Assembly (NCBI RefSeq): GCF_002245895.1
Contig: NZ_NPJZ01000001.1
Location: 3,570,501 to 3,634,500 of the forward strand
Source: Rhodococcus sp. OK302
Lineage (GTDB): Bacteria; Actinomycetota; Actinomycetes; Mycobacteriales; Mycobacteriaceae
Reading direction: 5' to 3'
DNA: 64,000 bases
The translations under genes were made by a program, and so were the position numbers. Below, piece after piece: positions 45,480 through 54,360 of the stretch. Under the pieces are notes generated by a model that saw nothing but the letters and a program-made list of their open reading frames with translations, made no database searches and was not told the DNA's origin. Each line of letters begins with the position of its first letter. Positions within the stretch are counted from its first letter, which is position 1.

Positions 45480-46864
45480 TCAGGAGCCGAAATTTCCGAG
45501 TGATCCGGTGGAGGTCGGGGCGTCGGCAATCTCGAGGGTCACCGGCAATGCGACGGGGTCGCCGATGCCGTTGGTTGCTGTGATCGTGAACTCGAATATT
45601 CCACTGGTAGTGGGTGTTCCGGTCAAGATGCCGGCCGGGCTGAGAGTGAGCCCGGCGGGGGTGCTGTCGGGGGCGACGGTCACCGTGGCGGTGGGGTGTC
45701 CGGTGACGGTGAACGCGTAGTCGTAGGGTTTGCCGACGACGGCGGGGGGCGGGTTTCCGGTGAGGGTGGGTGCTTGCTCGATCTTGATGACGGACACGTT
45801 GTCGTCGCCCATGTTGGCGATGTAGGCGTGGTTTCCGTCGGGGGTGATCGCTACCCCGGTCGGGCCCCGGCCGACGGTGAGGGCGTTGATGACGGTGTTG
45901 GTGGTGGTGTCGATGACGGACACTGTCTGGCCGCCGTACTGGTAATTGCTGTTGGTGACGTAGGCGCGTAGTCCGTCGGGGGTGATTGCCACCTTGTTCG
46001 GATTGCTGAAGGTGGTGGCGGTGTCTGTCACGGTCGTGACAGTGTTGTCGCTGATCTTGACGACGGACACCGTGCTGCTGCTGTAGTTGGCGACGTAGGC
46101 GTACTTCCCGTCGGGGGTGATCGCGATCCCGATCGGAGTGGTACCGACAGAGACGGTGCCGATGACGGTGTTGGCGGGGACGCCGAGGGCGTTGAGCGCA
46201 GTGTCGATGACGGACGCCGTTCCGTTGCCGTTAGTGACGTAGACGCGTTGTCCGTCGGGGGTGATCGCCACATCACGCGGCGCGTAGATGGTGTCGGTGA
46301 CGGTGGCGATGACGGCTGGGGGTCGGTTTCGGTGTTGATGACGGAAACCGTGCTGCTGCCGGAACTGGCGACGTAGGCGTACTTCCCGTCGGGGGTGATC
46401 GCTACCGCGGTCGGATTAGCACCGACTGCGACGTTGGAGGTGACGGTGTTGGGGGTATCGCCGAGGGCGGTGTCGATGACGGACACGGTGTCTCTACCCC
46501 ACTGGTTGGTGACGTAGACGTGTTTTCCGTCGGGGGTAATTGCCACTGCACTCGGCTGATTGACGGCGGTGTCGGCGAGGGCCGCGACGACGGTGTTATC
46601 GCTGGTGTCGATGACGGATATCGTGCTGTCGCCGTAGTTGGTGACGTAGGCATACTGCCCGTTGGGGGTGATCGCCACCCCGTACGCCGCAGTGCCATAC
46701 CAGTTTTCCGTGCCGACATCGATTGGTGGGGTGAGGACAGTGTCCGCTGATGCGGTGCCGACTGCGGTGCCCAGGGTCATGGCGACAGCGAGGGCCGCGA
46801 CGCCGAATAGCGCGGCGGTTCGGGACCGTCTCGAGGGTTGGTGGAGCAGATGGCGAACAGTCAC
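45480..46864 (-). pseudogene. Secreted YncE/NHL-type beta-propeller protein with Ig-like tail, frameshifted
   Basis: The frame opens with a signal peptide (TAALFGVAALAVAMTLGTAV, cleavage near ASA) and repeats of about 42 residues, each with AITPDGKYAYVxN and VSVIDT, typical of YVTN beta-propellers. At the G-run 46318-46322 the frame is lost. One extra base there would join the upstream part (…VINTETD) to the downstream part (AVIATVTDT…) and restore one protein of ~460 residues. The C-terminal ~85 residues form a putative Ig (He_PIG) domain. GTG 46864 with GGAAGGG upstream is the likely start. It may be a true pseudogene, a phase-variable gene or a sequencing error. Confidence 0.8.
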
Positions 46865-47060
46865 AGGTATATGCCCTTCCGGGTTGTCCGCACAATGTTG
46901 GAGGTGCGTAGCAGCCACAGCAACTGCCAACGACGAACATAGCGGACATTTGGTCACGAGGGTCAGTTATGTCCATATGATCGCGAGTGGCTGTTGCTGC
47001 CTGCAGCTTGAACCCAGGGAGGAGGCGGCAACAGTTCGGACGTTCGGTGAAGAGTGTCTG

Positions 47061-47192
47061 TCAGTAGTCGAAGCTGCCGAAGTTTTCCCGGGATCCGGGT
47101 GATCCGGAGGAGATCGGGGCGTCGGCAATCTCGAGGGTTGCCGGCAGTACTGGCTCGCCGATGCTGTTGGTTGCCGTGATCGTGAATCCTGA
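47061..47192 (-). pseudogene. Duplicated 3' end of the beta-propeller gene
   Basis: This segment codes for GFTITATNSIGEPVLPATLE, then IADAPISSGS and NFGSFDY before a stop. It closely matches the end of the gene at 45480 (ITATNGIGDPVALPVTLEIA). No start or ribosome site is seen, and nothing of the propeller part remains. It is a relic of a tandem or partial duplication. Confidence 0.8.
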
Positions 47193-47201
47193 TACGACGA
47201 C

Positions 47202-47231
47202 GCACCCGGCTTGCCGAAGCAAACCGGGTGC
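47202..47231 (-). terminator. Terminator hairpin after fadB
   Basis: A 13-bp stem with one G-U pair in the minus-strand RNA (47219-47231 and 47202-47214) closes on a TTCG tetraloop, 27 bases after the fadB stop. There is no U tract. Confidence 0.7.
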
Positions 47232-47257
47232 GAAGTTCCTGCAGGTAAAACAGCTAT

Positions 47258-49363
47258 TTAGACGCTGGCAACACCAGGCGCCAGGAAGCGCTTGCCGTTG
47301 ACGGCCTCCGAGGTGCCGGTGCGATCCAGGTACGGCGTGATGCCACCGTTCCAGAAACCGAAACCGCCGCCGAGAAGCAGGCAGAGGTCGATGTCCTCAG
47401 CTGCTGCGACTACACCTTCGTCGAGCATGATCGAGATTTCCTCGGCCATAGCGCGGCGCGTGCGTTCGAGTACCTCTTCCGAGGTGGAGACCTTGTCGCC
47501 CTGGGGCCACAGTGCTGCAACCTCGGGGTCGACGGTCTGGCCGTTCTCGCCCCAGGTCCAGACGCCGGGCTTGCGAGCCTCGACCAGAGCCTCGAGGCCG
47601 GGGCTGGACGTGAACCGCTCCGGGTACGACGCCTGCAAGGTCTCGCCGGTGTGCAGCGCGACTGCGGGTCCGACGAGAGCGAGGAGCATGAACGGCGACA
47701 TCGGCATGCCCAGTTCGGCGATGGCGTTGTCGGCGACGTCGAAGGGGGTGCCTTCGTCGACGGCGGACATGACCTCACCGAGGGTGCGGGTGACCAGGCG
47801 GTTGAAGACGAAGCCGGCCTTGTCGCCGCAGAGCACAGCGGACTTCTTCAGTGACTTTGCGGTCGCGAATGCTGTTGCGAGCGTTGCGTCGTCGGTCTTC
47901 TCGCCCTTGATGATCTCGAGGAGGGGAAGAACTGCGACAGGGTTGAAGAAGTGGAATCCCACAACACGCTCGGGATGAGCGAGACCCTCGGCCATCTCCG
48001 TGATGGAGAGCGAAGAGGTGTTGGTCGCGAGGATGGTCTCGGGAGCGATGAACTGCTCGAGTTCCGCGAAGACCTTCTTCTTGACGTCCATGTTCTCGAA
48101 GACGGCTTCGATGACGAAGTCGGTCTTCGCGAATGCAGCCTTGTCGAGCGAGCCGGACACGAGTGCCTTGAGGCGGTTCGCGGCGTCGGGGGACAGGCGT
48201 CCCTTGCCCTGGAGCTTGTCGATCTCGGTGTGGACGTAGCCGACACCCTTGTCGATGCGTTCCTGATCGATGTCGGTCAAGATGACCGGCACCTTGAGCT
48301 GGCGGACGAACAGCAGTGCGAGCTGGCTGGCCATCAGGCCGGCACCGACGATGCCGACGCCGTTGACCTTGCGGGCCAGCGAACGATCCGGAGCTCCGGC
48401 GGGACGCTTGGCGCGCTTGTTCACCAGGTCGAAGGCGTACAGGCCGGCGCGAAGTTCGTCGGTCAGAAGGAGTTCGGCCAGAGCCTCGTCCTCGGCCGCG
48501 AAGCCCTTGTCCAGCGAAGCCGGATCGGTGATGTCAGTGGTGCGAGCCAATTCGAGCAGCTCGACGGACTTGACCGCGCCGGGAGCGTTGCCCTTGGTCT
48601 TGCCGTCGACAATCGCCTTCGCGCGGGCGATGGCGTCGTCCCAGCCCTGACCGCGATCGATCTCGGGGCGAGCGGGGGTGATGGTTCCGGCGAGAACCTG
48701 AGCGGCCCACGCGAGAGACTGCTCGATGAAATCGGCGGAATCGAGAACGATATCGACGACGCCGAGCTCGAGTGCCTTCTTCGGGGAGAGCACCTTGTTC
48801 TGGTTCAACGAATTCTCGATGACCACCGTGACAGCGTTCGCGGGACCGACGAGGTTGGGGAGCAATTGTGTTCCGCCCCAACCGGGTACGAGGCCGAGGA
48901 AGGCTTCGGGCAGGCCGAGAGCGCCCGCATTGGCGGCAACGGTGCGGTAGTGGCTGTGCAGGCCCACTTCGAGACCGCCGCCCAGCGCCACGCCGTTGAT
49001 GAAGGCGAAGGTAGGAACGGAGGATTCACGAAGGCGTCGGAAAACCTTGTGGCCCAAGCGTCCCAGCTCGAGACCCTGCTCACGCGAGGTGATCGCGGGG
49101 ACACCCTTGAGGTCTGCGCCGGCAGCGAAGATGAACGGCTTGCCGGTGACGGCGATGGCAACCGGGTTGGCTGCGAAGGCTTCGTCGAGAGCCGCGTCGA
49201 ATGCCGCGAGTCCGCCGGGACCGAAGGACGACGGCTTGGTGTGATCGAACCCGTTGTCCAGGGTGATCAACGCGAACGGACCCTCGATGCCGGGGACCGA
49301 GATGATCTTGGTGTACGCGTTCGTCACGACCTCGTCGGCGAATGCTGTTGCAATATCAGACAT
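47258..49363 (-). CDS. fadB: Bifunctional enoyl-CoA hydratase/3-hydroxyacyl-CoA dehydrogenase
   Basis: The protein has 701 residues. The N-terminal ~200 residues form a crotonase fold (FAAGADLKGVP, FINGVALGGGLEVGLH), and a dehydrogenase follows with the NAD site VGIVGAGLMASQLALLF and catalytic GFHFFNPVAVLPLLEII. A C-terminal helical domain ends it. It carries out hydration and oxidation in beta-oxidation. It starts 3 bases after fadA, with AGGAG inside the end of fadA, so the two subunits are made together. It corresponds to Rv0860. Confidence 0.95.
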   Translation of the reverse strand: MSDIATAFADEVVTNAYTKIISVPGIEGPFALITLDNGFDHTKPSSFGPGGLAAFDAALDEAFAANPVAIAVTGKPFIFAAGADLKGVPAITSREQGLELGRLGHKVFRRLRESSVPTFAFINGVALGGGLEVGLHSHYRTVAANAGALGLPEAFLGLVPGWGGTQLLPNLVGPANAVTVVIENSLNQNKVLSPKKALELGVVDIVLDSADFIEQSLAWAAQVLAGTITPARPEIDRGQGWDDAIARAKAIVDGKTKGNAPGAVKSVELLELARTTDITDPASLDKGFAAEDEALAELLLTDELRAGLYAFDLVNKRAKRPAGAPDRSLARKVNGVGIVGAGLMASQLALLFVRQLKVPVILTDIDQERIDKGVGYVHTEIDKLQGKGRLSPDAANRLKALVSGSLDKAAFAKTDFVIEAVFENMDVKKKVFAELEQFIAPETILATNTSSLSITEMAEGLAHPERVVGFHFFNPVAVLPLLEIIKGEKTDDATLATAFATAKSLKKSAVLCGDKAGFVFNRLVTRTLGEVMSAVDEGTPFDVADNAIAELGMPMSPFMLLALVGPAVALHTGETLQASYPERFTSSPGLEALVEARKPGVWTWGENGQTVDPEVAALWPQGDKVSTSEEVLERTRRAMAEEISIMLDEGVVAAAEDIDLCLLLGGGFGFWNGGITPYLDRTGTSEAVNGKRFLAPGVASV

Positions 49364-49366
49364 CTC

Positions 49367-50584
49367 TTAGACTCCTGCCTGGTAATCAGCGTGGTTCGGG
49401 TTTTCCCAGATGACGGTGCCACCCATTCCGAGACCGATGCACATGGTGGTCAAGCCGTAGCGCACGTCGGGACGCGTCGCGAACTGGCGCGAGAGCTGCG
49501 TCATGAGGCGCACGCCCGTCGAAGCGAGGGGGTGGCCGCACGCGATGGCGCCGCCCCACTGGTTGACGCGCGCGTCGTCGTCGGCGATTCCGTAGTGCTC
49601 GAGGAACGCGAGGACCTGAACGGCGAATGCCTCGTTGATCTCGAAGAGTCCGATGTCTTCGATCTTCAGGCCGGTGCGAGCGAGAAGCTTCTCGGTGGCC
49701 GGAACCGGGCCGATGCCCATGACTGCGGGGTCGACGCCCTGGTAGGCGAAGCCGACCATGCGCATGCCGACGGGCAGGCCGAGCTCTGCTGCGGTGTCTT
49801 CACCGGCGAGCAGGGCTGCGGTGGCGCCGTCGTTGAGTCCGGCGGCGTTACCGGCGGTGATGCGGCCGGCGGGACGGAACGGAGCCTTGAGCTTTGCAAG
49901 ATCTTCGACGGTCGTTCCGGGACGCGGCGGCTCGTCCTCGGTGGCGAGGCCCCAGCCGGTGGCGCTGCGGGTGGCGACAGGAACCAGGGTGTCGGCGAGG
50001 AAGCCGGCTTTCTTGGCTGCGTCGTACTTGTTCTGGCTGTTCACGGCGTACGCGTCGGTACGTTCCTTGGTGATGGTCGGGAACCGGTCGTGCAGGTTCT
50101 CGGCGGTGTTACCCATCACGAGGGCGCTCGGGTCGACCAGGCGGTCGGCGAGGAAACGCGGGTTGGGGTCTGCGCCCTCACCCATCGGGTGGTGGCCCAT
50201 GTGCTCGACGCCGCCGGCGACGACGACGTCGTACTGACCGAAGCCGATGCCCGACGCGGTGGTGGTCACGGCGGTCATTGCGCCGGCACACATGCGGTCG
50301 ATGGCAAATCCGGGGACCGACTCGGGCAGGCCCGCGAGGATCGCGGCGGTGCGGCCGATGGTCAGACCCTGGTCACCGGTCTGCGTGGTGGCTGCAATCG
50401 CTACTTCGTCGATCCGTGCCGGATCCAGCTGGGGGTTACGGCGAAGCAGTTCGCGGATGGCTTTGACGACGAGGTCGTCGGCACGCGTCTCGGCGTACAT
50501 GCCCTTGGGGCCTGCTTTGCCGAACGGGGTGCGAATGCCGTCGACAAAGACGACGTTGCGTTGGTTGTGTGTGGATGGAGCCAC
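49367..50584 (-). CDS. fadA: Acetyl-CoA acyltransferase (thiolase)
   Basis: The enzyme has 405 residues and cleaves 3-ketoacyl-CoA in the last step of beta-oxidation. The thiolase triad is seen as Cys99 (DRMCAGAM), His351 (ACGHPLASTG) and Cys382 (TMCIGLGMGG), with NEAFA near 317-321. It starts with GTG 50584, with AGGAGG 9-14 bases upstream. It forms an operon with fadB (Rv0859/Rv0860 type). The pair sits here between dxs and RNase D genes, away from its mycobacterial location. Confidence 0.95.
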   Translation of the reverse strand: MAPSTHNQRNVVFVDGIRTPFGKAGPKGMYAETRADDLVVKAIRELLRRNPQLDPARIDEVAIAATTQTGDQGLTIGRTAAILAGLPESVPGFAIDRMCAGAMTAVTTTASGIGFGQYDVVVAGGVEHMGHHPMGEGADPNPRFLADRLVDPSALVMGNTAENLHDRFPTITKERTDAYAVNSQNKYDAAKKAGFLADTLVPVATRSATGWGLATEDEPPRPGTTVEDLAKLKAPFRPAGRITAGNAAGLNDGATAALLAGEDTAAELGLPVGMRMVGFAYQGVDPAVMGIGPVPATEKLLARTGLKIEDIGLFEINEAFAVQVLAFLEHYGIADDDARVNQWGGAIACGHPLASTGVRLMTQLSRQFATRPDVRYGLTTMCIGLGMGGTVIWENPNHADYQAGV

Positions 50585-50690
50585 GCGAATTCCTCCTGAT
50601 GGAGATGCCCACCACGCGTAAAGCGGGTGAGACTTACGGTTCGGCGATCACGGCCAAGCGTCCGGCCTTGCAACAAGCGTACTACTGCCC

Positions 50691-50706
50691 GTTACTGGCC
50701 GGTAAC
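50691..50706. promoter_or_regulatory. Palindrome upstream of fadA
   Basis: GTTACTGGCCGGTAAC is a 16-base near-perfect palindrome (one mismatched pair) 107 bases before the fadA start. It may be an operator for a fatty-acid-responsive repressor. The binding protein is unknown. Confidence 0.5.
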
Positions 50707-50747
50707 TTAACGTGCCGAATTGCTCCACCACCTACGCGCGCATCACC

Positions 50748-52037
50748 TCAGGATTCTGCTGCGACCTCTTCCGGTTCGCTCGGAACCACGGAGTTCAGAG
50801 CTTCGGCAAGGACGGGAACCGTCAAAGTGCGTTGCCAGTCTCGTGCGCCACCGGAAGTGAGTTTGGTCTCGACCGCGTCCGTGACGACGTCGATGTCGGA
50901 ACCGGGTTCCAGCTTCCAGTCCCAGCACAAGCGTCGTACCAGGTCCGGTTGCAGCAAGTTTTCGACGGGAACGGAAACTTCGGCACTGACGTCCGACAAA
51001 GCGGCGCGGGCCGCAGTCAGCCGATCGGCAGCCGCGGGATCCTGACGAGCCCAACGTCCGGCGGCGGGCGGGCCGATGATCGCGGGAGTCTTGGACGGAA
51101 GTTCGCTCTCGGGCAGAGCCCGCGCTGACTCCAGGGCATCCATCCAGATTCGTGAATAGCGTCGCTGCCGCGGACCACCGAAGACGGGAAGCGAACGCAG
51201 TGCGTCCATCGACCGGGGATCCTTGAGTGCGGCGTCGATAATTGCCGAATCCGGAAGCACCCGGCTGGGGGACACGTCGCGCTTGCGGGCGAGATTTTCG
51301 CGTGCTTGCCAGAGTGCCCGCACCGCAGCCAGTTGTCGAGTGGTCTTGAGAGACGTGATGTGCGACGTCCGACGCCAGCGATCCGGCTTCGGCTTCGACG
51401 GGCCGGCCAGGCGGATGTACTCGAATTCCTCTTTCGCCCACTCGAGTTTTCCTTGCGAGCGCAGTTCCTCTTCCATGGCGTCGCGAAGTTCGAGCAGTAC
51501 CTCGACATCAAGAGCCGCATAGTTGAGCCACGGCGCCGGCAACGGACGCGTGGACCAATCGGCGGCACCGTGCCCCTTGCGAAGTTCTACGCGCAGGGTG
51601 CGTTCGACGATCGCGGCAAGGCCGACTCGTTCGAATCCGGCGAGTCGGCCTGCCAGTTCGGTGTCGAAAAGTACGGCCGGATACAGGCCCAGTTCCGCGA
51701 GTCCGGGAAGGTCTTGATCGGCGGAATGCAGGACCCATTCCAACGGATTGATCGCCTCTGCGAGAGGTGCCATGTCCGCTGCAATGGGAATCGGATCGAT
51801 CAGGAACGATCCTGCACCCGCACGGCGAAGCTGAATCAGGTACGCCCGTGCCGAATAGCGGAAGCCTGATGCCCGCTCGGCATCGACGGCCAACGGTCCG
51901 GTTCCTGCTGCCAGCGCCGCTGCGGCGTGGGCGAGTCCCGCAGCGGTGGCGATAACGTCCGGCACACCGTCGCGTGGTACCAGCAAGGGTTCTACATCGG
52001 AGGTGGGCTCGGCTGCATCATCGGTGACTTCGGACAT
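50748..52037 (-). CDS. RNase D-like DEDD 3'-5' exonuclease with HRDC domain
   Basis: The protein has 429 residues. Exo I is LAVDAERASGFRYSARAYL (Asp and Glu metal ligands), Exo II lies in AVLFDTELAGRLAGF, and Exo III is YAALDVEVLLEL (Tyr-x3-Asp). An HRDC domain follows (about residues 230-310). It corresponds to Rv2681 and should trim structured RNAs. ATG 52037 (MSEVTDD) is chosen; upstream extension overlaps the WS/DGAT gene. It starts 11 bases after that gene ends, so it may be co-transcribed. Confidence 0.88.
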   Translation of the reverse strand: MSEVTDDAAEPTSDVEPLLVPRDGVPDVIATAAGLAHAAAALAAGTGPLAVDAERASGFRYSARAYLIQLRRAGAGSFLIDPIPIAADMAPLAEAINPLEWVLHSADQDLPGLAELGLYPAVLFDTELAGRLAGFERVGLAAIVERTLRVELRKGHGAADWSTRPLPAPWLNYAALDVEVLLELRDAMEEELRSQGKLEWAKEEFEYIRLAGPSKPKPDRWRRTSHITSLKTTRQLAAVRALWQARENLARKRDVSPSRVLPDSAIIDAALKDPRSMDALRSLPVFGGPRQRRYSRIWMDALESARALPESELPSKTPAIIGPPAAGRWARQDPAAADRLTAARAALSDVSAEVSVPVENLLQPDLVRRLCWDWKLEPGSDIDVVTDAVETKLTSGGARDWQRTLTVPVLAEALNSVVPSEPEEVAAES

Positions 52038-52048
52038 GATCAATGACT

Positions 52049-53503
52049 CTACGTCGCAGAGGGCAGGGTAGTTACGTCCCGTTCCCCGTCGCGTTGCTCG
52101 CCTTGATCGTCTGCCTCGGATATCGGGTCTGCCTCGAAGAGTTCGTCGAGCGCCGTGCCGAATCCCTGCGCGAGCTCGTGCAATTGGGGCGCCAGATCCG
52201 TGCAACTGACAATTCCCACGTCGAGATTGCCGTCGAGCGACATGACCGTCACGTTGAGTCCGGCGCCGTGAAAGATGGGACCCAGCGGGAACATTCCCTT
52301 GATCTGCGCGCCCAGGAAGTACAGCGGAACCGGCGGTCCGGGAACATTGGAGACCACCAGATTCGACACGACGGGGTGACGCTCAGCGAGCTTGAGTGAC
52401 GAGTAGACGCGCATCGCCGCGCCGAAGACTGCGGGTGACGCGAACTGTGACCAGTCCTGAAGCATGTTCGCGCCCAACGCCTCATTGTGATTCTTCGAGG
52501 TCACGTTGTAGTCACTGATGGCGAGGAGGCGCTCGACAGGGTCGGCGATCTGGGTGCTGAGCTGGGTGAACATGCCCGAGATCTGGTTGGTGCCGGCCCG
52601 GTCGGATTTGCCGTGAACGGACACGGGAACCATCGCGACCAGCGGATCGGTCGGAAGTTCGTCGCGGCTTTGGAGGTAGCTCCGCAACGCTCCGGCGCAC
52701 AGCGCCAGCACGACGTCGTTGACCTTGACGCCGTATCGGTCCTTGACGGCCTTCACCTTGGCAAGGTCGAGTTGGGCGAAAGCTACGTTGCGGTGTCCGG
52801 TGATTGCTCCGTTGAACGACGTGCGCGGGGCAGTGAACGGCGCCGGCATGGCCTCGCCCTTGCGGGCACGCGTCACCCATTTGGGGAGCATGGCGATGCC
52901 GCCGGGGACAAGTCTGGCGATGCGAGCAGGCCGAGCGATCACGGCGAGCAAGCCTCCGACGGCGATATCGAGTGTGCTCGCATCGCCGGCACTCTCGGCC
53001 GTCGTGTCCACCAACGACTGGGACTCCGGTTCCAAGCTGCACAGTTGCGCCAGCAGATTTGCGCCGGTGATGCCGTCAGCGGCACTGTGATGAATCTTCG
53101 ACATGACGGCAACACGGCCGTCGGCGAGGCCCTCGATGACCCACATCTCCCACAGCGGGCGAGAGCGATCCAGCGGTTGGCTGGCGATGTGTCCGGCAAG
53201 TTCCGCCAATTCGTCATGGCCACCGGGAGCGGGAACCGACGTGCGATGGCAATGGCGTTCGATGTCGAAATCGTGATCGTCGACCCACACCGGGTAATCG
53301 AGGTTGAGTCGCGAATCTTTCAGCTTGCGCCGGAATGTCGGCATCCCTGCCATTCGGGAGTCCAACTCACCCATGAGGGTCCGAAAGTCGTATCCGCCGG
53401 GAATTGTCGACGGGTCCAGTACGACTAGGCCACAGACGTGGAGGAGTTGTGTCGAGGTTTCCAAGTAGAGGAAGGTTGCGTCGAGTCCGCTGAGACGTTG
53501 CAT
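52049..53503 (-). CDS. Wax ester synthase/diacylglycerol acyltransferase (WS/DGAT)
   Basis: The enzyme has 484 residues. It makes triacylglycerols or wax esters from acyl-CoA and diacylglycerol or alcohol. The N-terminal LSGLDATFLYLET and the catalytic HHSAADG (138-144) are diagnostic, as is PLWEMWVIEGL before it; NDVVLALCAGALRSYL and NLVVSNVPGP lie in the C-terminal half. No membrane anchor is needed. A perfect KstR-type operator is centred 18 bases before the ATG. It lies between the Rv2680-like and Rv2681-like genes and is absent from that place in mycobacteria as I recall. Confidence 0.93.
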   Translation of the reverse strand: MQRLSGLDATFLYLETSTQLLHVCGLVVLDPSTIPGGYDFRTLMGELDSRMAGMPTFRRKLKDSRLNLDYPVWVDDHDFDIERHCHRTSVPAPGGHDELAELAGHIASQPLDRSRPLWEMWVIEGLADGRVAVMSKIHHSAADGITGANLLAQLCSLEPESQSLVDTTAESAGDASTLDIAVGGLLAVIARPARIARLVPGGIAMLPKWVTRARKGEAMPAPFTAPRTSFNGAITGHRNVAFAQLDLAKVKAVKDRYGVKVNDVVLALCAGALRSYLQSRDELPTDPLVAMVPVSVHGKSDRAGTNQISGMFTQLSTQIADPVERLLAISDYNVTSKNHNEALGANMLQDWSQFASPAVFGAAMRVYSSLKLAERHPVVSNLVVSNVPGPPVPLYFLGAQIKGMFPLGPIFHGAGLNVTVMSLDGNLDVGIVSCTDLAPQLHELAQGFGTALDELFEADPISEADDQGEQRDGERDVTTLPSAT

Positions 53504-53513
53504 CTACCCACTT

Positions 53514-53527
53514 TAGAACGGGTTCTA
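53514..53527. promoter_or_regulatory. KstR-type operator before the WS/DGAT gene
   Basis: TAGAACGGGTTCTA is a 14-base palindrome that fits the KstR consensus TnnAACnnGTTnnA at every fixed position. It begins 11 bases upstream of the WS/DGAT start codon. Confidence 0.75.
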
Positions 53528-53566
53528 GTCGAGATTATGGAGAATGCCCAAACGCGGTGTGTGGTC

Positions 53567-54157
53567 TCAGTCATTCTTCCGCGACAATGTGGTTATCCCC
53601 GTGGGAGGTAAGCCCGCGGCATACGCCAGCACTTCGCAGAACGCCTCCACGTGGTGTGACAATTCTGTCGACGTTGCAGTCCACGACGCTCGAAGCTCCA
53701 GTTGATGCGCTCGCGGAGGTCCCGCGATATCGCCGTAGCGGACCGACGTAGTTGCCGTCACTGTCCCGCCAAGAGCCACATAAGGTTCCGATCCGGCTTC
53801 GAGGGCGTCCACCAGCCAACTCCACGCAACCTCGGGAAGTAGTGGATCGGAGGCGAGGGACTCGTCGAGATCGGCCTGAATGTAGGCCACCAGGCGCATC
53901 GTCCCGTTCCAGGCTTCATCGCCGTCCGGATCGAACAGGAGGATGAGTCGGCCGAACGCGTCGCCTTCGGACTGTTCCGAAATCGTGTCCGATTCGGGAT
54001 GAAGTACCTCGGCGCCGACGGCATGGCTGTACGGGGCGAGTCGCTGCGGCGGACGGATGGGCCCGACTTCGATCTCTGGCCGGACCTGCGCGGAAGCCAT
54101 TGCGGCAATTGCGGCACGAAACTCGGCCGGGTCGGCGGTCGATCCGGAAGTCGTCAC
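53567..54157 (-). CDS. DUF3000 domain protein
   Basis: The protein has 196 residues. The conserved core has VRPEIEVGPIRPPQRLAPYS at the start, GRLILLFDPDGDEAWNGTMR in the middle and SWLVDALEAG. It matches DUF3000 (Rv2680), of unknown function. The start is GTG 54157. It precedes the WS/DGAT and RNase D-like genes on the same strand but probably is separate from WS/DGAT, which has its own operator. It is divergent from hemE across ~200 bases. Confidence 0.85.
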   Translation of the reverse strand: MTTSGSTADPAEFRAAIAAMASAQVRPEIEVGPIRPPQRLAPYSHAVGAEVLHPESDTISEQSEGDAFGRLILLFDPDGDEAWNGTMRLVAYIQADLDESLASDPLLPEVAWSWLVDALEAGSEPYVALGGTVTATTSVRYGDIAGPPRAHQLELRASWTATSTELSHHVEAFCEVLAYAAGLPPTGITTLSRKND

Positions 54158-54360
54158 AGGTCAGGACGTTAGTCGCGGAAATCGCTGCCGGGGTGGAGGC
54201 GCGCCGACCGAGTGCGATGTGGCTCCCGAAATAGTAAAGGAAGACTCAACAGTCGGTATGTGTCGGGGCTCACTAAAGATGACGTGGCCTTCCTACTGCG
54301 GCGAACATGGCAGCATTGAGGTCGGTCGAAGACACACGTTGGCGGAGAGCGCGAGGATTG

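Noticed and set aside
46963..47205. Minus-strand open frame of 80 codons next to the propeller gene
   Set aside because: It runs in the wrong frame over the duplicated propeller tail; the meaningful frame is the fragment at 47061-47192.
49367..50584. KstR- or KstR2-like site upstream of fadA
   Set aside because: I found no TnnAACnnGTTnnA match in the 163 bases before fadA; only an unrelated palindrome is present.
47951..50599. Very long plus-strand open frame (882 codons) opposite fadB and fadA
   Set aside because: It lies fully antisense to two clear beta-oxidation genes. Its translation has low complexity (Gly, Asp, Val, Glu) and no motif, as expected from high-GC codon use.
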